A stretch of DNA of 64,000 nt from Streptomyces coeruleorubidus (GCF_028885415.1 NZ_CP118527.1:3410001-3474000), one strand, 5' to 3'. Shown: positions 35,460 through 43,040, numbered from the stretch's first letter. Notes: generated from the sequence alone by a model not told the origin. Program-made: numbers and translations.

Positions 35460-35563
35460 GACGTACTTAGTACGTCGACCTGACATGAGAGTGCACCTGA
35501 AGTACTTAGTACGTCAAGTGGTTCTCGACTGTTGTCGGTTGGATGTGCTGCACTTAGTGCGAC
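35460..35563. promoter_or_regulatory. Three palindromic operators between divergent AICE operons
   Basis: O1 35460-35476 (GACGTACTTAGTACGTC), O2 35499-35515 (GAAGTACTTAGTACGTC) and O3 35547-35563 (GCTGCACTTAGTGCGAC). All share ACTTAGT with dyad arms. Centres are 39 and 48 bp apart. O1 is 29 bp from the start of the transfer operon and O3 is 18 bp from korSA. They are the likely binding sites of the KorSA-type repressor, giving autoregulation and control of transfer. Confidence 0.75.
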
Positions 35564-35580
35564 AAGCACTGAGAGGGGCT

Positions 35581-35949
35581 ATGGCCGAGTTCACCGGACG
35601 CGCGAAGTACCTGGAGATCGCTGACGACTTCAAGCGCCGCATCCGCCAGGGAGAGCTGGCTCCAGGCAAGAAACTGCCGTCCGAGACCGAGCTGATGGCA
35701 ACGCACGACGTCTCGCGCACGGTGGCCCGACAGGCGATCTCACGCCTTCGCGAGGACGGCTACGCGATCTCCCACCAGGGCAAAGGCAGCTTCGTCACCC
35801 TTCCCGACGAGCCTCGACCGGCGAAGCACAGCCCGGAGTTCGAGGAGATCGCCGGATACCTGTCGGACGTCCGCCAGGAGGTACGTCGGCTCGCCGACCG
35901 GATGGATCAACTTGAGCAACTGGTGCGGAACCAGACGCAAGACGACTGA
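35581..35949 (+). CDS. KorSA-type GntR repressor
   Basis: A 122-aa GntR-family winged-helix protein. YLEIADDFKRRIRQGELAPG and KLPSETELMATHDVSRTVARQA are the DNA-binding core and GYAISHQGKGSFVTL the wing. There is no effector domain; instead a C-terminal coiled coil (RQEVRRLADRMDQLEQLV) should mediate dimerisation. This fits KorSA of pSAM2, which keeps transfer and pra genes off. ATG 35581 has GAGAGG upstream and O3 lies just before it; the upstream frame is spurious. Confidence 0.9.
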   Translation: MAEFTGRAKYLEIADDFKRRIRQGELAPGKKLPSETELMATHDVSRTVARQAISRLREDGYAISHQGKGSFVTLPDEPRPAKHSPEFEEIAGYLSDVRQEVRRLADRMDQLEQLVRNQTQDD

Positions 35950-36046
35950 CCAACGCCTCAGCTCGATTCCCGAGCGCGGCCACCTCCTCGCCAAGCTCTC
36001 TAACCTCCCTGATGAGTTCGACCACTTCGGCCGGGGTCAGCGGCAT
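35795..36046 (-). CDS. Possible small helical protein antisense to the korSA end
   Basis: An 83-aa frame beginning MPLTPAEVVELIREVRELGE with a convincing AAGGAG 8 nt before ATG 36046. The first 38 residues form an amphipathic helix; the rest overlaps the 3' end of korSA on the other strand and is low complexity. The ribosome site argues for translation, the antisense overlap against. Function unknown. Confidence 0.35.
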   Translation of the reverse strand: MPLTPAEVVELIREVRELGEEVAALGNRAEALVSRLASGSAPVAQVDPSGRRADVPPGGRPTGIRRSPRTPGCASPVEARREG

Positions 36047-36175
36047 CGCGTGGCTCCTTCGTCGTGGTTCGACCTGACAGTCCCTGGGGTTGTCAGCAAC
36101 GCTAGGAGCAGGTCGCCGGAGTACCCCGGAAAATCTCTCCGGGGTCCCATGTAGAGACGGGGGGACGCTCTTGCC

Positions 36176-37393
36176 ATGCGAGGAATGACGACGCACCTGA
36201 CGATCGGCGAACGCGTTGCCTGGTACCGCCGCAGGCGTGGCATGTCCCAAGAAGTCCTGGCCGGGCTGGTCGGCCGAACCGTCGACTGGCTGAGCAAGGC
36301 CGAGAACAACCGGATCGAACTGGACCGGCTCTCGGTCATCAAGTCGCTTGCCGATGCACTCGACGTGACCCTGGGCGACCTGCTCGCCGAACCCACCCTG
36401 TTGGACTGGACAGCCGACAGCGGCACGCGCACGGTGCCGGCGCTTCGCTCGGCCCTGATGAACTACCGCCAGCTGACCCCACTTCTCGGGGTCACGACCG
36501 AGGGCGAGCCGACCTCACTCGACGAACTCCGCAGCAGCGTCGCTGAGGTGTGGGACGCGTACCAGGACTCGCGCTATGCATTCGCCACTCGCCACCTACC
36601 GCTGCTGCTGGCCGATGCGCTCATCGCGGCCCAGGCCTACCGGGAGCGAGAGCAAGCGCATGAACTCATGGCGATGACCTACCAGGGCGCGGCCATGGTG
36701 CTCACCAAGCTCGGCGAGGCCGATCTGGCGTGGATCGCAGCCGACCGCGGCTTGGCCGCCGCCCAGCAGTCCGGCAATGCCGTGGTGACCGGATCCCTGT
36801 TCCGCTCCGTCGCCCACTGCCTGTTGTCCACCGGCCGGTTCGATGCCGCCACGCAGCTCGTCGGCGACGCGGGGGAGTACCTCCGCCCCGGCCTGGACAA
36901 CGCGAACCCCGAGTTCCTGTCGATCTACGGAACCCTGTTCCTCGCCGGATCCATGGCGGCTGCCCGGGCGGAGGACCGCGCCACGACCCAGTCCTTTCTC
37001 GCCGAGGCCGACCAGGCGGCCCGGCGGTTGGGAGCCGACGCCAACCACGTGTGGACTGCTTTCGGTCCGACCAATGTGGCCATCCACCGCGTAGCCACGG
37101 CCGCAGAGCTGGGAGACATGCAGGTCGCGGTGGATCTGGGTCCGCAGATCGACACCAGCGCGCTGCCGACCGAGCGCCGCACACGCCACAACCTCGAAGT
37201 GGCCCGAGCCCTCAGCGCCCACAACCGCATGGACGACGCCTTGGCGAAGATCCTCGAAGCGGAGAGCTGGGCCCCTGAGCAGGTACGGAACCACTACCTC
37301 GCGCGCGAACTCGTCCTGACTTGGGTCCGGAACCAGAGGGGCCGGCCGAGCCGCAGCCTGGCGGACCTGGCCAACAGGCTGCATGTCATCTGA
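36176..37393 (+). CDS. XRE-family regulator with TPR-like C-terminal domain
   Basis: A 405-aa protein. The helix-turn-helix at 10-65 is RVAWYRRRRGMSQEVLAGLV, VDWLSKAENNRIELDRLSV. The remaining 330 residues are helical repeats (for example LADALIAAQAYREREQAHEL and DDALAKILEAESWAPEQV) of the TPR type seen in peptide-responsive regulators. It lies in the AICE regulatory arm with korSA and the NUDIX gene and may control activation of the element. Start ATG 36176 or 36185. It overlaps the long NUDIX start candidate by 11 bp. Confidence 0.9.
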   Translation: MRGMTTHLTIGERVAWYRRRRGMSQEVLAGLVGRTVDWLSKAENNRIELDRLSVIKSLADALDVTLGDLLAEPTLLDWTADSGTRTVPALRSALMNYRQLTPLLGVTTEGEPTSLDELRSSVAEVWDAYQDSRYAFATRHLPLLLADALIAAQAYREREQAHELMAMTYQGAAMVLTKLGEADLAWIAADRGLAAAQQSGNAVVTGSLFRSVAHCLLSTGRFDAATQLVGDAGEYLRPGLDNANPEFLSIYGTLFLAGSMAAARAEDRATTQSFLAEADQAARRLGADANHVWTAFGPTNVAIHRVATAAELGDMQVAVDLGPQIDTSALPTERRTRHNLEVARALSAHNRMDDALAKILEAESWAPEQVRNHYLARELVLTWVRNQRGRPSRSLADLANRLHVI

Positions 37394-37412
37394 GCTGGGT
37401 ACTCTCGGCTGC

Positions 37413-37898
37413 ATGGCACTGAACGCACAGGAAGCGAAGATGGCGCATCCGCGCATGGCAGCGGGTGCGCTCTTCTTTGATGCCGCAGGGCGGGTCCTCA
37501 TGGTGGAACCCACGTACAAGGACTACTGGGAGATCCCCGGCGGGTACGTCGAGACCGGCGAGTCTCCGCTGCACGCGGCCGTCCGAGAGGTCCAGGAAGA
37601 GCTGGGGATCAAGCCGCCCATCGGGCGCCTGCTCGCGGTCGACTGGGCCCCGAACGAGGCCGAGGGCGACAAGGTGCTGTACCTGTTCGACGGCGGCCAG
37701 CTCAGCCAGGAGCACCTGGCGGCAATCGCCCTGCAGGCCGACGAGCTGAAGAGCTTCGCCTTTCTGTCCTCCGAGCAGATCACGGAGCGCACCATCCCGC
37801 GACTGGCCCGACGCATCCTCGCGGCGGCCGAGGCCAAGTCCGAGTCTGCCCCGGTTTACTTGGAGCATGGCCAGAGGCCGGAGAGCCGAGCTGCGTGA
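37413..37898 (+). CDS. AICE NUDIX hydrolase
   Basis: A 161-aa Nudix hydrolase. The full Nudix box GGYVETGESPLHAAVREVQE then ELGI (G-x5-E-x7-REUXEEXGU) is at about residues 45-68. It cleaves nucleoside-diphosphate-linked compounds. NUDIX genes are common in the regulatory arm of pSAM2-type AICEs, but their role there is unknown. ATG 37413 gives MALNAQEAKMAHPRM; ATG 37383 overlapping the XRE gene adds 10 residues and is possible. Confidence 0.9.
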   Translation: MALNAQEAKMAHPRMAAGALFFDAAGRVLMVEPTYKDYWEIPGGYVETGESPLHAAVREVQEELGIKPPIGRLLAVDWAPNEAEGDKVLYLFDGGQLSQEHLAAIALQADELKSFAFLSSEQITERTIPRLARRILAAAEAKSESAPVYLEHGQRPESRAA

Positions 37899-38299
37899 TC
37901 GCACAGGACTGACCGCAGTGCGGTAAGAATTTCCCTACATCCATCAAGAGCCCGCGCACGGCGCGGGCGCGCGCCGCCTCTGCGGCGCGGCCTGCCTCCT
38001 GTCTGCGCCCCGGCTGGCCGCGCCCGGCGGCGCGCTCGGCGGCTGCGGGCAGGAAGTGGGAGACACCCTCTGTGGCTGGGGCGGTCGGCTCCACGGCTTT
38101 AGGCAGCCACTTTGGGGCGAGCCTCTAAGATCATGGCCCCAACGTCGTGCTTTAACGGGCAGGTCCACAGACTGCCCGACGCGCCGGAAGCTTACGGGGC
38201 CATGATCACTCGCCCCAAAGCAGCTCCAGCCCAAAGCCGCTCCACCGACCTGGTGCGCGCTAGGCTCAGCAGGCGAACGCACCGGATTCGGAGGCATGT
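37899..38299. other. Hairpin-rich non-coding region of the AICE, candidate origin
   Basis: 400 bp without genes. Two adjacent GC hairpins come first: 37950-37968 (GCCCGCGC/GCGCGGGC, 3-nt loop) and 37970-37989 (CGCGCCGC/GCGGCGCG, 4-nt loop). Then comes a nested inverted repeat over 38110-38220: outer arms CTTTGGGGCGAG and GATCATGGCCCC (38110-38121, 38129-38140) against 38196-38207 and 38209-38220. It encloses a perfect hairpin CGGGCAG/CTGCCCG at 38156-38178. The first hairpins may terminate the NUDIX transcript; the nested structure could be a replication or transfer site. Confidence 0.55.
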
Positions 38300-38893
38300 A
38301 TGAGCCAAGTTATGCAGTTACTCGAGTGTCCACACTGTGATGAAGTATCCCTTTTTGACGAGTGGGTCATACATCGCGATGTGGCGCCAGACGAAGATGT
38401 CCATCCAGATGACTACAAACTCTGGGGTTGCCTGAAATGCAAACAACCCCAGCTCTGGAAAGCGTCCGACTCGGAGGAGCCTCAACGATTGTGGCCGCAG
38501 GTCGCCGCACTGGCTCAGGGCATCCCAGCGTCGATAGCGCGTGAGATGGTGGAAGCGCGTGCATGCTTCGATGCCAAGCTGTACACGGCTGCTGCCGTCA
38601 TGGTCCGCCGTACGCTGGAAGGCATGTGCATCGAGCAGGGCACCCAGAAGAGAGCCCTCTTCCAGGCACTTCAGGAACTCCGCGATGACGGAAAGATCGA
38701 GGGCCGCCTCTTCGACTGGGCGCAGGCGCTGCGAGTACTAGGTAACCAAGGCGCGCACTTCAGCAAGGAATCGGTAAACCGGGAAGACGCAGCGGATGCG
38801 TTGTCCCTTGCTGAAGCTCTACTGAACTACATTTACGTCTTCACAGCCAAGTACGAGGAATTCCAAAACCGTAGGCAGTCGCCAGCAAACTGA
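38300..38893 (+). CDS. DUF4145 domain protein, AICE cargo
   Basis: A 197-aa protein. An N-terminal zinc ribbon (CPHCDEVSLFDE... and CLKCKQPQLW) leads to a C-terminal helical DUF4145 domain (REMVEARACFDAKLYTAAAV, VRRTLEGMCIEQG, RVLGNQGAHFSKE). DUF4145 is HEPN-related and often fused or adjacent to restriction and other defence proteins. GGAGG precedes ATG 38300. Codon use is clearly less GC-rich than the neighbours, a sign of separate acquisition. It lies in the cargo position between the presumed origin and attR. Confidence 0.85.
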   Translation: MSQVMQLLECPHCDEVSLFDEWVIHRDVAPDEDVHPDDYKLWGCLKCKQPQLWKASDSEEPQRLWPQVAALAQGIPASIAREMVEARACFDAKLYTAAAVMVRRTLEGMCIEQGTQKRALFQALQELRDDGKIEGRLFDWAQALRVLGNQGAHFSKESVNREDAADALSLAEALLNYIYVFTAKYEEFQNRRQSPAN

Positions 38894-39153
38894 GTTCTGA
38901 CATCCACGGCTGACATCAACGACGCCGGACGGGTGCGCGTACATCAGCGACTCTGCCCGGCCGTCCCACCAGTCGCCGACCACAGCCGAAGCGGGGCCGG
39001 ATCGAACTCCTAACGCGGTGGTCACACGGCAGCACCGCCGACGGCAGTGACGGCAGCGCTGACGGCAACGACGCCGGACGGCAGCGGCACTCGGTGAACC
39101 GTCGCGGTGCCAAGGGAAGACGATTAGACCGCCCCACCGAGGCTTGCCCGCAT
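38894..39153. other. attR-proximal region with repeated Int-like sites
   Basis: No gene. TGACATCCACG (38898-38908) and TGACATCAACG (38911-38921), then CGACGGCAGTG (39039-39049), TGACGGCAGCG (39048-39058) and TGACGGCAACG (39060-39070). They resemble the copies next to attL at 28941-28963 and are candidate arm-type integrase/excisionase sites. Confidence 0.5.
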
Positions 39154-39196
39154 CTTCTAAGCGCTTGGCCGCAGGTTCGAGTCCTGCCGGGGGCGC
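39154..39196 (+). repeat. attR core (43 bp)
   Basis: Identical to 28838-28880. It is the original chromosomal 3' part of tRNA-Arg left behind by the insertion, followed by the original tRNA terminator. Confidence 0.93.
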
Positions 39197-39204
39197 AAGT
39201 CTCC

Positions 39205-39229
39205 GCCCTCCCTTTGGGGAGGGCTTTTT
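39205..39229 (+). terminator. Displaced original tRNA-Arg terminator
   Basis: Perfect hairpin GCCCTCCC/GGGAGGGC with a TTTG loop followed by five T. It directly follows attR and is the strongest intrinsic terminator in the window. Confidence 0.9.
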
Positions 39230-39246
39230 GCTGGTCAGGGCGCATG

Positions 39247-39348
39247 TCAGTCGATGCGACGCGCTCGGGGAGACACGGCAACGCTGTTCCGGGCCCACTC
39301 GGCCACCTGGGCGGGCGGGATCCCGTCGTTCAGCCGAACATGAGCGGC
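39247..39348 (-). pseudogene. C-terminal fragment of a tyrosine recombinase
   Basis: The minus-strand frame reads LNDGIPPAQVAEWARNSVAV, matching the segment between the H-x-x-R and Tyr motifs of phage/ICE integrases (usually LNxGVPxxQVAEWAGHSV). The catalytic His-x-x-Arg and Tyr are missing and the frame then ends. It is the likely scar of a previous element at the same tRNA. Confidence 0.6.
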
Positions 39349-39528
39349 ATCGCCGTGACGCGCTCGCCCGCGTCCAGCGCCGACTCTGGAGCTCCATCGC
39401 GGAGGAGAGCACGGACGATTGGGCGAAGCCAATGCAACGCGCGGCACAGGCCTGGGCCGAGCACCGGGCCTGCGAGCCCTGATCTCTAACCCGCCGTTGT
39501 GGCGGGTCGGCCCCTGTGTCGTCGAGGT

Positions 39529-39795
39529 TCAGTCTTCGTCGGGGCGGGGCTGGGGCGGGCCGAAGGGTTCGATCTTCGGGTTCGCGTACGGCCCCTGGGC
39601 ACCGGGCGTGCCGTGGACGCGCTCGGCGACCGCCTCGGTGACGAGCAGGGCGTAGGTGCCGTTGTGCAGGTCGACGAGTCCGTAGTCGGTGTCGACCGCG
39701 TCGCGGCCGATGCCGAGCTGACGCAGGGCGTCCTCGAGCGTGGCTCCCGACGGGAGCGTGACCGTGATGAGGCTGGTTGGCTTGTCGGGAGCCAT
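39529..39795 (-). CDS. Small partner protein of the downstream-coupled subtilase
   Basis: An 88-aa protein (MAPDKPTSLITVTLPSGATL...) without a recognised family. It follows the subtilase gene on the same strand by 25 bp, with GGAGA 5 nt before ATG 39795. The compact alpha/beta pattern (SLITVTLPSG-helix-LVDLHNGTYALLVTEAVAE) loosely recalls subtilisin propeptide-type folds, so a trans-acting inhibitor or chaperone is a speculation. The C terminus is Pro-rich. Confidence 0.65.
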   Translation of the reverse strand: MAPDKPTSLITVTLPSGATLEDALRQLGIGRDAVDTDYGLVDLHNGTYALLVTEAVAERVHGTPGAQGPYANPKIEPFGPPQPRPDED

Positions 39796-39820
39796 CGGTC
39801 TCTCCTGGGATGTGAAGCGG

Positions 39821-41188
39821 CTACCTGCGGATGCCGTGCCCGTTCTTGCTGCGGCGGCGAAGCGCATCCATGATCGCCGGTACGTTGATGATGCCGAACC
39901 CGTAGTCGTGGTCGAAGCCGGCGGCGCCGCGGTCGTCGGCCGTCCGCTGCAGCAGGATGCGAAGCTCGGCCGGCTTGATGACGTTGGCCGACCACTGCGT
40001 GCGTACGGCGGCGACCACGCCCGCGGCCACCGGACAGGCGGCCGAGGTCCCGGAGTCCGGTTCGCCCGCCCCGAAGGCGTGTGAGCCCTCGAAGTGGGTG
40101 TACGCGCAGATGTCCGGCTTGTTGGGATCGAGCCGGCCGGGGCCCTGCGAGGAGTAGCCGACCCGGTTGCCCCGGGTGTCGACACCACCGATGGACAGCG
40201 CACGCGGGTGCGAGTTGGCGCCGACGATGGGCCGGTCGGGGAACTCGCAGCGGCCGTCAGGGCAGTCCAGGCCGCAGTTGCCCGCCGCGAACAGGACGTC
40301 GGCGCCCGCGCTCTCCAGCGCGGTCACCATCAGGTTGAAGGGGTGGCCGGGGTTGTCCGAGTAGTTCCCAGGGTGGCTGGGCGGGAAGTCCCACCGGGGC
40401 GAGAAAGAACCCCAGCTGTTGCTGACGACCAGGGCCCGCTTGTCGTCGGGCATCGTCTCCAGCACGCTCCACAGGTGGGAGTAGGCCGCCACGGCGTCCG
40501 AGAGCAGCCCGCTCATGACCGTCGGGCCTTGCTGCTGCGAGAGCAGGACCGGCACGTCGATCAGCGTCGCCTTCGGTGCGGCGATGAGGGCGTCGAAGGC
40601 GCACATGGTGCCGTGGTCGACCGGGAACTGGCCCGGCTTGCCGGTCACTCCGGGCGGGTTCCAGCTCCGTGCCGCGTCGACCGTGACAGGACGGTCCAGC
40701 TCGTTGCTCAGGTGCTGGGTGTTGATGCCGGTGTCGGTGATCGCCAGCGCGATACCGCTGCCGTCCAGGTCGTCCGCGCCGAGCTCGGCGAGGAGGTTCT
40801 TCACGTCCTGCCAGTTCCCGACCGGTCCGTCCCCGGGACACGTGGGCGACGTCTGGATGACCGGGTCGGCGGAGACGCCGACGATCTGCGAGCGGCTGAG
40901 GGCCAGCATGGAGAGCCGGCTGGCGGCGTCGTAGTCGTGGATCTCTCCACGGACCAGGACGGTGGCGTCTTCCGGCCGCATGGAGAACCGGAGCGGCTGG
41001 GTCAGGGACAGCGGGTCCCCTTCGGCCGTGGACGGCACCGGCCTGGGCAGCGCCACCGGTGTGAACGACTGGTCCAGCTCGACGCCGGGCATCGACCCGG
41101 CGACATCCTGAGTGGTCGCGGTGAGCTGGGGGTTGGCGACGGCCTCAACGACGTCACGGTCGGGCTTCATCTGGATGAGGACACGCAT
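39821..41188 (-). CDS. S8 family (subtilisin-like) peptidase without signal peptide
   Basis: A 455-aa serine protease. Catalytic Asp is in ALAITDTGINTQHL, His in PVDHGTMCAFDALI, oxyanion Asn in VLFAAGNCGLDCPDG and Ser in DSGTSAACPVAAGVVAA. About 140 residues precede the catalytic domain and look like an unusual propeptide or substrate domain (MRVLIQMKPDRDVVEAVANP). No signal peptide or TM is visible, so it is probably intracellular or released by lysis. AAGGAG precedes ATG 41188. It is followed by a small gene in the same transcript. Confidence 0.93.
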   Translation of the reverse strand: MRVLIQMKPDRDVVEAVANPQLTATTQDVAGSMPGVELDQSFTPVALPRPVPSTAEGDPLSLTQPLRFSMRPEDATVLVRGEIHDYDAASRLSMLALSRSQIVGVSADPVIQTSPTCPGDGPVGNWQDVKNLLAELGADDLDGSGIALAITDTGINTQHLSNELDRPVTVDAARSWNPPGVTGKPGQFPVDHGTMCAFDALIAAPKATLIDVPVLLSQQQGPTVMSGLLSDAVAAYSHLWSVLETMPDDKRALVVSNSWGSFSPRWDFPPSHPGNYSDNPGHPFNLMVTALESAGADVLFAAGNCGLDCPDGRCEFPDRPIVGANSHPRALSIGGVDTRGNRVGYSSQGPGRLDPNKPDICAYTHFEGSHAFGAGEPDSGTSAACPVAAGVVAAVRTQWSANVIKPAELRILLQRTADDRGAAGFDHDYGFGIINVPAIMDALRRRSKNGHGIRR

Positions 41189-42093
41189 GGTTCTCCTTGA
41201 TGTGGGACGGAAATCCAGCGCACGCGAGCGGCGTTTCGTCCACGGCGGCTCGCGGAGGGTGCGGCTGGGTGGGGAGCCGTTGAGAGGCGATGGGTGGCCT
41301 CCCTGCGACCTGCCCTCGACCGGCGGATCGGCCGATGCCGAGCGCGCGGTGGGCAGATGCGGATCAGGCGCCGTTGCCCATATTCACCGCGCAAATGCGG
41401 CACCGCACCTTGAGACCCCCGAATGGCCTACAGGCGCCCCGTCCCTCCACCCTTCAACTGCTGACCAGCACACCCTCTGCCCGGTCAGCCGGCCAAGGCG
41501 CACAGGAAGGCTCATGCCGCGCATCTCGCTGCGGGGCTGAAGAAGCGGAGCCCGTACGGTGTGGCCCTTGCGGGGAGCAACCGCAGCGGCCCGCGAGACG
41601 AACGGGCCCCCGAAGGCCTCGGCGCATTCTTCGGAAACCTCCTCGTGCGCCCGGAGCAGCCGGTGCCGAGTGGGCGACGCATCGGCGGGCAATCGAGCTC
41701 GGTCCAAGGGCCTCGGCCTGTCCGCGTTCGGGAACGGGAGGCCGATCGATGAGGCGCCCAACACCGGAAGAGAAGCAGGTCAGCAGCGGGTGCGGCTTCG
41801 CGGGTGCGGATGACCCCCTGGTGAAGTCGGTGGGTGTCCGGCTGGAGACGACTTCGGCGGCTGCGGGCAACCGGCCTGACTTCGCTGGTCCGTTGGCTCT
41901 GTGGGTGGTGACGGCGGCGAGGATCGCCGCGAGAATCCGGTGCCCCCGCCGAACGCGGGACCTCGTCCTCTCAGCAGTTCTCCCACCGCGAGTCGTGCGC
42001 CGCCGCACCGGCTGCGCTCGCCGGCGGTGCCGGACTCGTTGCCTCTCGGTAAAGTGCCTGCTCACGAGCGCGCCCCGGGGCCTCGGAGCGGCG
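41189..42093. other. Long intergenic region before the stress island
   Basis: About 900 bp. Several open frames of 60-350 codons overlap on both strands, as is usual at high GC. None shows a family motif or ribosome site. I see no gene I can support; it may contain decayed genes. Confidence 0.45.
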
Positions 42094-42201
42094 TAGAGTG
42101 AAGCGAACGGGAGTACTTCGCGCACCGGCCGCCGTGTCGGTGTCGTTCCCGGCGAGCAACAAGGCCGGCCTCCGGGAGGAGGCCGGGGACAGGTCCGCAT
42201 C
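42094..42201 (+). promoter_or_regulatory. DUF5994 structured leader, copy A
   Basis: Conserved leader upstream of the first DUF5994 gene. TAGAGT at 42094-42099 may be a -10 box. Hairpin 1 CACCG/CGGTG (42123-42127, 42138-42142), hairpin 2 TCGTT/AACAA (42143-42147, 42158-42162, one mismatch) and hairpin 3 GGCCTC/GAGGCC (42167-42172, 42179-42184) follow, then AGGTCCGCATCATG. Confidence 0.6.
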
Positions 42202-42762
42202 ATGACCGCGACCATCGAACCTACGATCATCAAAGAGCGCCTGCCTTCGGCGTCGGCCAGGCTGTCCCTGGCCCCGACCGGCTCGGTTCCAGCTCTCCTG
42301 GACGGCGCCTGGTGGCCGCGCTCCCGTGATCTCCTCCGGGAGATCCCCACCCTGACGAACGCGCTGGACGCGCGCTGGGGCCGGATCACCCACGTCACCG
42401 TGAACCCGGCCCACTGGCCCGTCATCCCGCGCAAGGTCCCCGTCACGGGGCACACGGTGCATGTCGGCTGGTTCGCCGACGAGCAGGACCCGAACAAAGT
42501 GATCCTCCTCTCCTACACGGTGGGCCGCCTGGACCTGCTGGTGATCCCTCCGGAGACGGAGCCGGCCGCCGCCGCCCGGCTGATGGCAGCAGCAACCGTT
42601 CCGGGAGGTATCCGCACCGCCAGCGGTCTCATGGCCGACGAGGCCACCGGCCACGACGGGACGGAGGCTCGGAGCCGGGAAGAGGCATGGGAGACCGACG
42701 GCGGAGCCGCGATTGGGATCTTGAGTTCCGCCCTGAGGATGAGTTCCGCCCTGAGGAGGTGA
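42202..42762 (+). CDS. DUF5994 family protein, paralogue A
   Basis: A 186-aa actinobacterial protein of unknown function. Conserved blocks: LLDGAWWPRSRDLLREIPTL, WGRITHVTVNPAHWPVIPRK, VGWFADEQDPNKVILLSYT, LDLLVIPPETEPAAAARLMA. There is no signal peptide or membrane segment. It starts a small operon with a single-TM protein and a winged-helix protein. Two intact paralogues and one fragment lie within 4.5 kb, and this copy has the same structured leader as they do, so all are probably co-regulated. The C terminus has a short duplicated LRMSSALRR end from a DNA repeat. Confidence 0.9.
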   Translation: MTATIEPTIIKERLPSASARLSLAPTGSVPALLDGAWWPRSRDLLREIPTLTNALDARWGRITHVTVNPAHWPVIPRKVPVTGHTVHVGWFADEQDPNKVILLSYTVGRLDLLVIPPETEPAAAARLMAAATVPGGIRTASGLMADEATGHDGTEARSREEAWETDGGAAIGILSSALRMSSALRR

Positions 42763-42766
42763 GGAT

Positions 42767-42991
42767 GTGGAGACAGCCGTCACCGTCGCGGTGATCATCT
42801 TTGTGATCATCGCGGGAATGTTCCTGATCCACCGGCTCAACGCACAGCATGACGAAAGGATCAGGGCGTTCCGCTACAGCGATGCCCTACCGGGAATCGG
42901 TCGGCGGAACCGCAAGAGCCCGCGTGCGACCGCGCCGAAGGGTCCGCCTGCCGATGCCGCACGCCGTGAGCCTCGAGAGGGGGGCCGCTGA
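42767..42991 (+). CDS. Small single-TM protein paired with DUF5994
   Basis: A 74-aa protein with one N-terminal TM helix (VTVAVIIFVIIAGMFLIHRL), a conserved NAQHDERIRAFRYSDALPG juxtamembrane segment and a basic tail. GTG 42767 lies 8 nt after AGGAGG and 5 bp after the DUF5994 stop. A homologue follows DUF5994 copy C (46696), so this is a duplicated two-gene module. Confidence 0.8.
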   Translation: METAVTVAVIIFVIIAGMFLIHRLNAQHDERIRAFRYSDALPGIGRRNRKSPRATAPKGPPADAARREPREGGR

Positions 42992-43040
42992 TGACGCTAT
43001 GAAGCGTTTCGGTCAGCGCCGGCACGAGAGGCAGGCGACC

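Larger units (their letters stand above)
28838..39196. mobile_element. Actinomycete integrative and conjugative element (AICE, pSAM2-like)
   Basis: A 10.3-kb element between 43-bp identical direct repeats. Its gene order is the AICE plan: int-xis-repSA, small spread/transfer genes, traB and an OB-like gene on the minus strand, then divergent korSA, XRE regulator, NUDIX gene and a cargo gene on the plus strand. Such elements excise, replicate as rolling circles and move between mycelia as double-stranded DNA through one FtsK-like protein. All hallmark modules are intact, so it may be functional. Confidence 0.93.

Noticed and set aside
41290..42096. A 268-codon frame in the long intergenic region
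   Set aside because: No ribosome site, no motif, low-complexity composition, and equally long competing frames.
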